From Massilia sp. R2A-15 (GTDB lineage Bacteria; Pseudomonadota; Gammaproteobacteria; Burkholderiales; Burkholderiaceae_D), in the NCBI RefSeq assembly GCF_030704305.1, contig NZ_CP131935.1, positions 4,030,001 to 4,094,000 on the forward strand: a stretch of DNA of 64,000 nucleotides, in the 5' to 3' direction. How positions within the stretch are numbered: position 1 is the stretch's first letter; the number at the start of each line of letters is the position of its first letter. A program made the position numbers and the translations under genes. The notes beneath the pieces are model-generated. The model was not told where the DNA came from, ran no database searches, and worked only from the letters and a program-made list of their open reading frames with translations. Shown here piece after piece: positions 54,224 through 62,011 of this stretch.

Positions 54224-54496
54224 ATGAAAACCTCATCCATTCCATCCTTGCGCGTCACCCCCGAGCTCCGCGCGGAGGCAGAAAGCGTGCTTGAAGGGGG
54301 CGAAACCCTGTCCAGCTTCGTCGAACAGTCGTTGCGCGTCCAGATCGCCCGTCGGCAGGCGCAACGCGAATTTGTCGCACGCGGGCTTGCTTCGCGCGAC
54401 GAGGCGCGGCGCTCGGGCGAATATTTCACCGCTGACGACGTGCTTTCCGAACTCGATGCCTCGTTGGAGGAAGCGGAAGCGAAAGTGCGCAAGTGA
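54224..54496 (+). CDS. Antitoxin-like protein, YlcI/YnfO-type
   Basis: A 90-residue protein. The N-terminus IPSLRVTPELRAEAESVLEGGETLSSFVEQSLRVQI is a ribbon-helix-helix-like DNA-binding part in the style of YlcI/YnfO proteins. The acidic, Ala/Glu-rich C-terminus (SELDASLEEAEAKVRK) would wrap the toxin. It overlaps the toxin gene by 4 bp (GTGA). GGAG precedes the ATG. Size, order and overlap fit a type-II antitoxin. Confidence 0.8.
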   Translation: MKTSSIPSLRVTPELRAEAESVLEGGETLSSFVEQSLRVQIARRQAQREFVARGLASRDEARRSGEYFTADDVLSELDASLEEAEAKVRK

Positions 54497-54792
54497 CCTT
54501 CCGCGTCCGATACACGAAAGCGGCGCGCGACGACCTGCGCCGGCTGTATGCGTATATGCTCGAGGTCGATGTAAAGGGAGCACGCCGCGCGCGGGACAAG
54601 ATCGCGAAGGGTGTCGAACTGCTGAAGGAATTTCCCTTCACCTGCCGAAAGGCGTCGCCTGACACTCCGCTTCTGCGCGAATTGATTATTCCCTTCGGAA
54701 GCAGTGGCTACGTCCTGCTGTTCGAAATCGAAGACGCTTCAACGGTCACGATCCTGGCGGCGCGACACCAGCGAGAGGACGACTATTTCTAG
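54493..54792 (+). CDS. RelE/ParE-family toxin
   Basis: A 99-residue protein with a GTG start. TFRVRYTKAARDDLRRLYAYML opens the RelE/ParE fold; LLRELIIPFGSSGYVLLFEI and VTILAARHQREDDYF are the central strands and C-terminal residues of the ParE branch. ParE toxins block DNA gyrase and RelE toxins cleave mRNA on ribosomes; which applies is not clear. It is convergent with gltL, 42 bp away. Confidence 0.88.
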   Translation: MTFRVRYTKAARDDLRRLYAYMLEVDVKGARRARDKIAKGVELLKEFPFTCRKASPDTPLLRELIIPFGSSGYVLLFEIEDASTVTILAARHQREDDYF

Positions 54793-54834
54793 GTCTGCGG
54801 CGGTGTAATACCGAGGTCAGGTCCGTCTTGCTCG

Positions 54835-55560
54835 CTAGTGAATGATCCGCGCGAGAAATTCCCTGGCCCGCTCGGAGCGCGGCGCCGCGAAGAACTCCTC
54901 CTTCGGGCTGTCCTCGACGATCCTGCCGTGGTCCATGAAGACGATGTGGTCGGCCACCTTGCGCGCAAATCCCATCTCGTGCGTCACCACCATCATCGTC
55001 ATGCCTTCCTGCGCCAGGCCGACCATGACGTCGAGTACTTCGTTGATCATTTCGGGATCGAGCGCAGAGGTGGGCTCGTCGAACAGCATCGCGACCGGAT
55101 CCATCGCCAGCGCGCGCGCAATCGCCACGCGCTGCTGCTGGCCGCCCGACAGCTGGCTGGGAAATTTGTCCTGCTGCGCCAGCAGGCCGACGCGGTCGAG
55201 GTACTTCAGCCCCTTGGCGGTCGCCTCCTCCTGGCTGCGCTTCAAGACCTTGACCTGCCCGAGCGTGAGGTTCTGGCGCACGGTCAGGTGCGGGAACAGC
55301 TCGAAATTCTGGAACACCATGCCGATGCGCGCGCGCAGCGCCGACAGGTTGGTCTTGGGGTCGCCCACCGACACCCCATCGACCACGATGCTCCCCTGCT
55401 GGAACGGTTCGAGCCCGTTGACGGTCTTGATCAGGGTTGACTTGCCCGAGCCGGACGGGCCGCAGATCACCACCACGTCGCCCTTCCCGACGCGGGTGCT
55501 GCATCCGTCCAGCACCTGGAAGGCGCCATACCACTTGCTCACATTATTCAGTTCGATCAT
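54835..55560 (-). CDS. gltL: Amino-acid ABC transporter ATPase, GltL-like
   Basis: A 241-residue ATPase. Motifs: CGPSGSGKSTLIKTVNGLE (Walker A), LSGGQQQRVAIARALAMDP (signature), MLFDEPTSALDPEMINEV (Walker B) and VVTHEMGFARKVAD (H-loop). It is close to GltL/GlnQ and should energise GltJK. The ATG chosen gives MIELNNVSKWYGAFQVLDG; eight further codons upstream are possible. The toxin-antitoxin pair separates it from gltI, so it needs its own promoter. Confidence 0.93.
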   Translation of the reverse strand: MIELNNVSKWYGAFQVLDGCSTRVGKGDVVVICGPSGSGKSTLIKTVNGLEPFQQGSIVVDGVSVGDPKTNLSALRARIGMVFQNFELFPHLTVRQNLTLGQVKVLKRSQEEATAKGLKYLDRVGLLAQQDKFPSQLSGGQQQRVAIARALAMDPVAMLFDEPTSALDPEMINEVLDVMVGLAQEGMTMMVVTHEMGFARKVADHIVFMDHGRIVEDSPKEEFFAAPRSERAREFLARIIH

Positions 55561-55590
55561 GTTGTCCGTTGTTGGTAGGGGCAAGCAAGC

Positions 55591-55619
55591 TTGACAGCAC
55601 CGGGAATGCTTAGGATACT
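55591..55619 (+). promoter_or_regulatory. Predicted sigma-70 promoter of the symporter gene
   Basis: A perfect TTGACA at 55591-55596, a 17-bp spacer and GATACT at 55614-55619. The leader RNA would be about 130 bases long. Confidence 0.55.
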
Positions 55620-55758
55620 GCGGAACTTGTAATTCTCATCAGTATCAAGTCTGGCGCGCCAACAAAATAGCGTGAGCGGCCCGAGAACGCAAGGCTACAG
55701 CATTTAATCACGAGTCCCATCGACGCACGCATCGACACTTTCACAGGAAGCGCCGCAT

Positions 55759-57027
55759 ATGAATAATCGCAACCGCCTGACCACCTACATCCTGATCGCC
55801 CTCGTGCTGGGGATCGTGGCCGGCTACTTCGTCAACGCCTACATGAAGCCGAACGCCGCTTCGTACTCCGACATCATGTCTCTGGTGACGACGCTGTTCC
55901 TGCGACTGATCAAGATGATCATCGCGCCGCTGGTGTTTTCGACGCTGGTGGTCGGCATCGCGAAGATGGGCGACACCAAGGAAGTCGGCCGCATCGGGGT
56001 CAAGGCGCTGGGCTGGTTCGTGATCGCATCAGTGATTTCGCTGTCGCTTGGCCTGGTGCTGGTGAACCTGTTCCGTCCGGGCGACGCGATCCACGCCGCC
56101 AACATGATGCCGGCCATCGGCACCGCCTCGGGCATCGCCACCAGCAGCCTGACGCTGAAGGAATTCATCACCCACCTGGTTCCTTCGTCGATCATCGACG
56201 GCATGGCCAAGAACGAGATCCTGCAGATCGTGATCTTCTCGATATTCTTCGGCACCGCCGCCGCCGCGGTGGGCGAGCGCAGCAAGCCGCTGGTCGACGC
56301 GATCGACGGCGTCGCCCACATCATGCTGAAGGTGACCGGCTACGTGATGAATTTCGCACCGTACGCGGTGTTCGCGGCGGTTTCCGGCATCGTCGCCGCA
56401 AAAGGCCTGGAGGTCCTCAAGACCTACGGCGTGTTCATGGGCGAGTTCTACCTCGGGATCATCCTGCTGTGGATCGTGCTGACCGTCCTCGGCTTCTTGT
56501 TCCTGGGTCCGCGCGTGATCAAGCTGCTGGCCGAACTGCGCGAGCCGACCCTGCTGGCCTTCTCCACCGCGTCGTCGGAAGCGGCATTCCCGAAAACCCT
56601 GGAAGGCCTCGAGCGTTTCGGCGTGCGCAACCGCATCGCCGCCTTCGTGCTGCCGATCGGTTATTCGTTCAACCTCGACGGCTCGATGATGTACTGCACC
56701 TTCGCAGCCGTCTTCATCGCCCAGGCCTACGGCATTGAGATGTCGCTGGGCACCCAGATCACCATGATGCTGGTGCTGATGCTGACGTCCAAGGGCATGG
56801 CCGGCGTGCCGCGCGCTTCGCTGGTGGTGATCGCCGCCACGCTCACGCAATTCAATATCCCTGAAGCCGGCCTGCTGCTCCTGCTCGGCATCGACCACTT
56901 CCTCGACATGGCGCGTTCGGCCACCAACGTCATCGGCAACGGCATCGCCACCGCGGTCGTCGCCAAATGGGAGAACGAACTGGCCGTGCCGGTCAGGCAG
57001 GACTGGGCCGCGGCCGAACTGCCGTAA
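55759..57027 (+). CDS. DAACS-family dicarboxylate/acidic amino-acid:cation symporter
   Basis: A 422-residue inner-membrane carrier of the GltP/DctA family with eight helices and two re-entrant loops. Motifs: FLRLIKMIIAPLVFSTLVVGIA, AFSTASSEAAFPKTLEGLERFG (serine-rich loop), GYSFNLDGSMMY and SKGMAGVPRASLVV, then FLDMARSATNVIGNGIAT, which binds substrate. It takes up C4-dicarboxylates or glutamate/aspartate; the context of Glt ABC transporter and asparaginase favours an acidic amino acid. AGGAAG precedes the ATG. A terminator follows. Confidence 0.93.
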   Translation: MNNRNRLTTYILIALVLGIVAGYFVNAYMKPNAASYSDIMSLVTTLFLRLIKMIIAPLVFSTLVVGIAKMGDTKEVGRIGVKALGWFVIASVISLSLGLVLVNLFRPGDAIHAANMMPAIGTASGIATSSLTLKEFITHLVPSSIIDGMAKNEILQIVIFSIFFGTAAAAVGERSKPLVDAIDGVAHIMLKVTGYVMNFAPYAVFAAVSGIVAAKGLEVLKTYGVFMGEFYLGIILLWIVLTVLGFLFLGPRVIKLLAELREPTLLAFSTASSEAAFPKTLEGLERFGVRNRIAAFVLPIGYSFNLDGSMMYCTFAAVFIAQAYGIEMSLGTQITMMLVLMLTSKGMAGVPRASLVVIAATLTQFNIPEAGLLLLLGIDHFLDMARSATNVIGNGIATAVVAKWENELAVPVRQDWAAAELP

Positions 57028-57049
57028 GGCGCCGGCGCTCGATCACGAG

Positions 57050-57079
57050 GGGCTTTCCAGCGATGGAAGGCCCTTTTTT
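57050..57079 (+). terminator. Intrinsic terminator after the symporter gene
   Basis: Stem GGGCTTTCCA / TGGAAGGCCC (one G-U pair) with a GCGA loop followed by six T. Confidence 0.9.
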
Positions 57080-57141
57080 GTAGCGCGGCCAGGATCCGGT
57101 CAGGCTCGCGGGACCAGCTCCCTGCGCCGCGTCACGAAGCC

Positions 57142-57168
57142 GGGGTCTGGTCCTGCGGACCTGACCCC
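57142..57168. repeat. REP-like palindrome upstream of the amidohydrolase
   Basis: GGGGTCTGGTCC / GGACCTGACCCC, identical to the unit at 408-434 and 28 bp before the next ATG. A degenerate copy lies at about 57094-57117. Confidence 0.82.
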
Positions 57169-57195
57169 ATTTTCATCACTCTCAGGAGCGTACTG

Positions 57196-58467
57196 ATGCG
57201 AAAAATCTCTTTGGCCGGCATGTTGATGATTGCCGGCGCCGCCCACGCAGCGCCGCAGGTGGTCGATTGCGGCCGCCTGCTCGACGTCAAGGCCGGCGTC
57301 TGGCGCGAACGCGTCAGCATCACGGTCGACAATGGCGTGGTCACCGCGATCGGGCCGATGGCCGCCGCGCCAGGGCATATCGACCTGTCGGCCTATTCCT
57401 GCCTGCCCGGCCTGATCGACATGCACGTGCACCTGACCGGCGAAACCCAGCCGCAAATCGCTTCGCTGCGCGACGCACTGAGTTCGAATCCCGCCGACGC
57501 GGCCTACCAGTCGGTGCCGTATGCGGAGCGCACCCTCAAGGCCGGCTTCACCACGGTGCGCGACCTGGGCGCCAACGACGGCCTGAACATCGCCCTCAAG
57601 CGGGCGATCGATAAAGGCTCAGTGATCGGACCGCGCATGTTCACCGCCGGTTCCATCATCTCGACCACGGGCGGCCACGGCGACCCGTCGAACAACCTGT
57701 CGGAACAGTTCGGCCATGCGGTCGACGCCTCCTCGGTGGTGAACAGTCCCGAACAGGGCCGCCAGGCCGTGCGGGCCCATTACAAGGACGGCGCGGACCT
57801 GATCAAGGTCACCGCCACCGGCGGCGTGCTTAGCCAGGCGCGCAACGGCCAGAACGCCCAGTTCACCGAGGACGAGTTGCGCGCGATCGTCAGCACCGCC
57901 AAAGACTACGGATTTCGCGTGGCCGCGCATGCGCATGGCGCCGAGGGCATGAAGCGTGCACTGCGCGCCGGCGTCGATTCGATTGAGCACGGCACGCTGA
58001 TGGACGACGAGGCGATCGCGCTGTTCAAGAAACACGGCGCCTGGTACGTGCCGACCATTTCCGCCGGCCGCTATGTGGCCGACAAGGCGAAGATCGACGG
58101 CTACTATTCGGCGCTGGTGCAGCCCAAGGCCGCCGCGATCGGCCCGCAGATCCAGGCCACCTTCGGCCGCGCCTACCGCGCCGGCGTGAAGATCGCCTTC
58201 GGCACCGACGCCGCGGTCTACCCGCACGGCGACAACGCCAAAGAGTTCGCCTACATGGTGGAAGCCGGCATGCCGCCGCTCGAAGCGATCCGCTCCGCCA
58301 CGCTGAGCGCCGCCACCCTGCTCGACCAGTCGGACAAGCTCGGATCGGTCGAACCGGGCTACGCCGCCGACATCGTCGCCGTCAGCGGCGATCCGCTGCG
58401 CGATATCACGACGCTGCAGCGCGTGAAATTTGTGATGAAGGCCGGCGCGGTCTTCAAACAGCCTTAA
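57196..58467 (+). CDS. Exported amidohydrolase (imidazolonepropionase/prolidase-like)
   Basis: A 423-residue metal hydrolase with signal peptide MRKISLAGMLMIAGAAHA. The amidohydrolase barrel is clear: CLPGLIDMHVHL (HxH), TGGVLSQ with Lys before it, VAAHAHGAEGMKRALRAGVDSIEHGT (two metal His) and IAFGTDAAVYPHG (Asp). These motifs match the branch of secreted peptidase-like amidohydrolases that cleave Xaa-Pro or carboxyl-terminal amino acids. The substrate is not known. AGGAG precedes the ATG. The asparaginase gene follows after 19 bp, so the two are probably co-transcribed. Confidence 0.9.
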   Translation: MRKISLAGMLMIAGAAHAAPQVVDCGRLLDVKAGVWRERVSITVDNGVVTAIGPMAAAPGHIDLSAYSCLPGLIDMHVHLTGETQPQIASLRDALSSNPADAAYQSVPYAERTLKAGFTTVRDLGANDGLNIALKRAIDKGSVIGPRMFTAGSIISTTGGHGDPSNNLSEQFGHAVDASSVVNSPEQGRQAVRAHYKDGADLIKVTATGGVLSQARNGQNAQFTEDELRAIVSTAKDYGFRVAAHAHGAEGMKRALRAGVDSIEHGTLMDDEAIALFKKHGAWYVPTISAGRYVADKAKIDGYYSALVQPKAAAIGPQIQATFGRAYRAGVKIAFGTDAAVYPHGDNAKEFAYMVEAGMPPLEAIRSATLSAATLLDQSDKLGSVEPGYAADIVAVSGDPLRDITTLQRVKFVMKAGAVFKQP

Positions 58468-58486
58468 TTTTTAACCTGGAGGTTCC

Positions 58487-59569
58487 ATGCTGCACCAAGC
58501 AACCCGCCGTTCGATGATGGCGCTGTTCGTTTCCCTGTTCTTCGTCTCGAGCGTCCGCGCCGAGGCGCCGGCGCCGCGCCTGGCCAACGTCGTTATCCTG
58601 GCCACCGGCGGCACCATTGCCGGCACCGGCGCCACCAGCACCACCACGGTCGGCTACACCGCAGCCACCGTCGGCGTGCAAAGCCTGATCAAGGCCGTGC
58701 CGGAACTGGCGAAGGTCGCCAACGTCACCGGCGAGCAGGTGTTCCAGATCGCCAGCGAGAACATGAGCAACGAGCACTGGCTGATCCTGGCCAAGCGTGT
58801 CAACGCGCTGCTGGCGCAGCCGAACGTGGACGGCATCGTCATCACGCACGGCACCGACACGCTGGAGGAGACGGCGTACTTCCTCGACCTGGTGGTCAAG
58901 AGCCGCAAGCCGGTGGTGCTGGTGGGCGCGATGCGGCCATCGACCGCGCTGTCTGCCGACGGCCCGATCAACCTGTACAACTCGGTGCTGCTCGCAGCGA
59001 GCCCTGACGCAGTGGGCAAAGGCGTGCTGGTGGCGATGAACGACCAGATCCAGGCCGCGCGCGAAGTCACCAAGACCAATACCTCGACGCTCGATTCGTT
59101 CCGCACGCCGGAGCTGGGCATGCTCGGCTACATCCAGGGCAGCAAGCCGTTCTTCTATCGCGCCTCGACCCGCAAGCACACGGTCGATACCGAGTTCGAC
59201 GTGAGCGCCTTGAGCGCGCTGCCGGCGGTAGATATCGTGTACGGCCATGCGAACGTCGGACCGGTGGCTGTCGATGCGTTCGTGGCGGCTGGCGACAAGG
59301 GCATTATCCACGCTGGCGTGGGCGATGGCAGCCTGGCGTCGAAGGTGGTGCCGGCGCTGAAATCGGCGCGCCAGAAAGGCGTGATCATCGTGCGCGCGAG
59401 CCGGGTCGGCCAGGGCATCCTGGCGCGCAATGGCGAAGCGAATGACGACGAGCTGGATTTCGTGGTGGCCGATACGCTCAATGCGCAGAAGGCGCGCATC
59501 CTGCTGATGCTGGCGCTGACGAAGACCAACAGCACCAGAGAGATTCAGCGGATGTTCTACACCTACTGA
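58487..59569 (+). CDS. ansB: Exported type-II L-asparaginase
   Basis: A 360-residue enzyme with signal peptide MMALFVSLFFVSSVRA, converting asparagine (and perhaps glutamine) to aspartate and ammonia in the periplasm. The two signatures are VVILATGGTIAGTGATS, with the nucleophile Thr, and DGIVITHGTDTLEETAYFL, with the Thr-Asp pair; VLVGAMRPSTALSADGP and ADTLNAQKARILLMLAL follow. GGAGG lies before the ATG. The product aspartate could enter through the Glt transporter or the symporter encoded nearby. Confidence 0.95.
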   Translation: MLHQATRRSMMALFVSLFFVSSVRAEAPAPRLANVVILATGGTIAGTGATSTTTVGYTAATVGVQSLIKAVPELAKVANVTGEQVFQIASENMSNEHWLILAKRVNALLAQPNVDGIVITHGTDTLEETAYFLDLVVKSRKPVVLVGAMRPSTALSADGPINLYNSVLLAASPDAVGKGVLVAMNDQIQAAREVTKTNTSTLDSFRTPELGMLGYIQGSKPFFYRASTRKHTVDTEFDVSALSALPAVDIVYGHANVGPVAVDAFVAAGDKGIIHAGVGDGSLASKVVPALKSARQKGVIIVRASRVGQGILARNGEANDDELDFVVADTLNAQKARILLMLALTKTNSTREIQRMFYTY

Positions 59570-59579
59570 CTTAACGCCC

Positions 59580-59649
59580 GTCGTTCCTGCGGAGGCAGGA
59601 ACCTATACTGAGCTTATTCAGCATGGGCTCCTGCCTTCGCAGGAGCGAC
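59580..59649. repeat. Dispersed 70-bp inverted repeat (copy 3 of 3)
   Basis: GTCGTTCCTGCGGAGGCAGG and CTGCCTTCGCAGGAGCGAC form the arms around a short AT-richer centre. It lies between the convergent asparaginase and ABC-exporter genes, where it may act as a stem-loop. Confidence 0.82.
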
Positions 59650-59651
59650 GG

Positions 59652-61502
59652 CTAATCCTGCTCCAGCTCCACCGGCGGCGACGCCAGCGATTCATCCTGC
59701 CTCGCCTGCTGCCGCTCCCACATCTGCGCGTACAGCCCTTTCGCGGCCAGCAGCGCGTAATGCGTTCCCCGTTCGACAATGCGGCCGTGATCGAGCACCA
59801 GGATCTGCTGCGCGTCGGCCACCGTCGACAGGCGGTGCGCAATGACCAGCGTGGTGCGGTTCTTCGCAATCTCCTTCAGCTGCGCCTGGATCGCCTGCTC
59901 GGCCTTCGAGTCGAGCGCCGACGTGGCTTCGTCGAAGATCAGGATCGCCGGATCCTTGAGCAGCGTGCGCGCGATCGCAACGCGCTGCTTCTCGCCGCCG
60001 GACAGCTTCAGTCCCCGTTCGCCGACCATCGTGCCATAGCCGTCGGGCAGGCTTTCGATGAAGTCGTGGATGGACGCCGCGCGCGCCGCCGCAATGATGT
60101 CGTCCTTGCTCGCGCCCGGCTTGCCGTAGGCGATGTTGTATTCGATGGTGTCGTTGAACAGCACCGTATCCTGCGGCACGATGCCGATGGCGGCGCGCAG
60201 CGATTCCTGCGTCACGTCGCGCACGTCCTGGCCGTCGATCGTAATCGCCCCGCCGTTGACGTCGTAAAAGCGGAACAGCAGCCGCGACATCGTCGACTTG
60301 CCGGAGCCGCTGTGGCCCACCACCGCGGTCGTGGTGCCGGCGGGGATTGTGAAGTCCACGTCGAACAGGATCTGGCGCTTGGCTTCGTAGCTGAATTCGA
60401 CATGGCTGAATGCGACCTTCGCGCCTTGCGTGATCAGCGCTTGCGCATTCGCGCTGTCCGCCACCTCGCGGTTCTGGTCGAGCAGCGCGAACAGGCGCTC
60501 CATGTCGGCCAGGCTTTGCTTGATCTCGCGGTAGATCACGCCGAGGAAGTTGAGCGGAATGTACAGTTGGATCATGAAGGAATTGACCAGCACCAGGTCG
60601 CCCAGGCTCATGCTGCCGTCGATGACGCCGACCGTCGCGCGCCACAGGATCAGCGTGACGGCCGTGGCGATGATCAGCGATTGCCCGGTGTTGAGCACCG
60701 ACAGCGAGGTCTGCGACTTGACCGCCGCGTTCTCGAAACTCTGCAAGCCGTGGTCGTAGCGCTTCGCCTCGTAGTCCTCGTTGCCGAAGTACTTGACCGT
60801 TTCGTAGTTGATCAGCGAGTCGATGGCCTTGGTGTTCGCCTTTGAATCGAGCTCGTTCATGGTGCGCCGGAAGTGCGTGCGCCAGTTCGTCACCATCACG
60901 GTGAAGGTAATGTAGGTGACCAGCGCCACCGCGGTGATCACGCTGAACCACTTGTCGTACTTGGTGATCAGGTAGCCCAGCACCAGCGTGATCTCGACCA
61001 GCGTCGGCAGGATGTTAAATAGCGTGTACGAAATCAGCGAGCTGACGCCGCGCGTGCCGCGCTCGATATCGCGCGTCATGCCGCCGGTCTGGCGGTTCAG
61101 GTGGAAGCGCAGCGACAGCGCGTGCAGGTGGCGGAACACTTTCAGCGCGATGGTGCGCACCGCGCGCTGGGTGACGCGCGCGAACAGGAACTCGCGCAGT
61201 TCGGTAAATACGGTTGTGGAAAGCCGCAGCGCGCCGTAGGCGATCAGCGCGCCGATCGGCAGCACCATCAGCGCCTGCGGGCTCGATGGGCTGATGGTGA
61301 GCGCGTCGATCAGGTGCTTCATGACGACCGGGATGCCGACGTTGGCGACCTTGGCGCCGATCAGGCAGCCCAGCGCGGCCAGCACGCGCCACTTGTAGAC
61401 CCACAGGTAAGGCAGCAGCGTGCCGATCGTGGACCAGTCGCTGCGGCCAGGCGTTTTCTGGTCGGGCGGAGGCGGGTTGGGACTTGCTGAATGACGTCGC
61501 AT
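59652..61502 (-). CDS. Atm1-type ABC exporter (fused membrane and ATPase domains)
   Basis: A 616-residue half-transporter. Six helices occupy about residues 30-320; HLHALSLRFHLNRQTGGMTRDIERGTRGVSSL is the intracellular loop typical of the Atm1/HMT1 class. The ATPase has VVGHSGSGKSTMSRLLFRFYD (Walker A), LSGGEKQRVAIARTLLKDP (signature) and LIFDEATSALDS (Walker B). The class exports glutathione-linked metals or polysulfide. A start 17 codons upstream is possible; the ATG chosen has AGAG before it. It is divergent from the thioesterase gene with a 62-bp gap. Confidence 0.92.
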   Translation of the reverse strand: MRRHSASPNPPPPDQKTPGRSDWSTIGTLLPYLWVYKWRVLAALGCLIGAKVANVGIPVVMKHLIDALTISPSSPQALMVLPIGALIAYGALRLSTTVFTELREFLFARVTQRAVRTIALKVFRHLHALSLRFHLNRQTGGMTRDIERGTRGVSSLISYTLFNILPTLVEITLVLGYLITKYDKWFSVITAVALVTYITFTVMVTNWRTHFRRTMNELDSKANTKAIDSLINYETVKYFGNEDYEAKRYDHGLQSFENAAVKSQTSLSVLNTGQSLIIATAVTLILWRATVGVIDGSMSLGDLVLVNSFMIQLYIPLNFLGVIYREIKQSLADMERLFALLDQNREVADSANAQALITQGAKVAFSHVEFSYEAKRQILFDVDFTIPAGTTTAVVGHSGSGKSTMSRLLFRFYDVNGGAITIDGQDVRDVTQESLRAAIGIVPQDTVLFNDTIEYNIAYGKPGASKDDIIAAARAASIHDFIESLPDGYGTMVGERGLKLSGGEKQRVAIARTLLKDPAILIFDEATSALDSKAEQAIQAQLKEIAKNRTTLVIAHRLSTVADAQQILVLDHGRIVERGTHYALLAAKGLYAQMWERQQARQDESLASPPVELEQD

Positions 61503-61564
61503 GGCAGAGCTCTGGGATTTATGGTTCAATTTGGGACGATTGTAGCCTTTCACGAGAATTCACG

Positions 61565-62011
61565 ATGACCACGCCAGAAAACCCAGTCAATACGCCGAGC
61601 GCCGGCCTCCCCGCAGGGAAAATGCCGCAGCTGCGCGTGATGCCCGCGCCGTCCGACGCCAATGTGTACGGCGACGTGTTCGGCGGCTGGATCATGGCGC
61701 AGGTCGATATCGCCGGCTCGCTGCCGGCCACGCGCCGCGCCAACGGCCGCGTCGCGACCATCGCGGTGAACTCCTTCCTGTTCAAGCATCCGGTGTTCGT
61801 CGGCGACTTGCTGTCGTTCTACGCCGACATCGTCAAGGTCGGCAATACCTCGATCACCGTGTATGTCGAGGTGTACGCGGAGCGCAACCGCCTGCAGGCC
61901 GACACCGTCAAGGTCACCGAGGCGACGCTGACCTATGTCGCCACCGGCACCGACCGCAAGCCGCGCCAGCTGCCGCCGCTCGAATCGCTGATCTCCAATC
62001 CCGACGCCTGA
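61565..62011 (+). CDS. Acyl-CoA thioesterase, YciA type
   Basis: A 148-residue hot-dog-fold hydrolase. The start PQLRVMPAPSDANVYGDVFGGWIMAQVDIAGS carries the catalytic Asn and the FGGW loop of YciA; VNSFLFKHPVFVGDLLSFYADIV and ADTVKVTEATLTYVATG follow. It cleaves acyl-CoA to free acid and CoA. Its stop shares one base with the PhoD start (TGATG), so translation is coupled. The link between the two functions is not obvious. Confidence 0.92.
   Translation: MTTPENPVNTPSAGLPAGKMPQLRVMPAPSDANVYGDVFGGWIMAQVDIAGSLPATRRANGRVATIAVNSFLFKHPVFVGDLLSFYADIVKVGNTSITVYVEVYAERNRLQADTVKVTEATLTYVATGTDRKPRQLPPLESLISNPDA

Noticed and set aside
57196..59569. Beta-aspartyl-peptidase or cyanophycin-degradation operon
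   Set aside because: The amidohydrolase lacks features that point to isoaspartyl dipeptides, and no cyanophycinase or cyanophycin synthetase is near.
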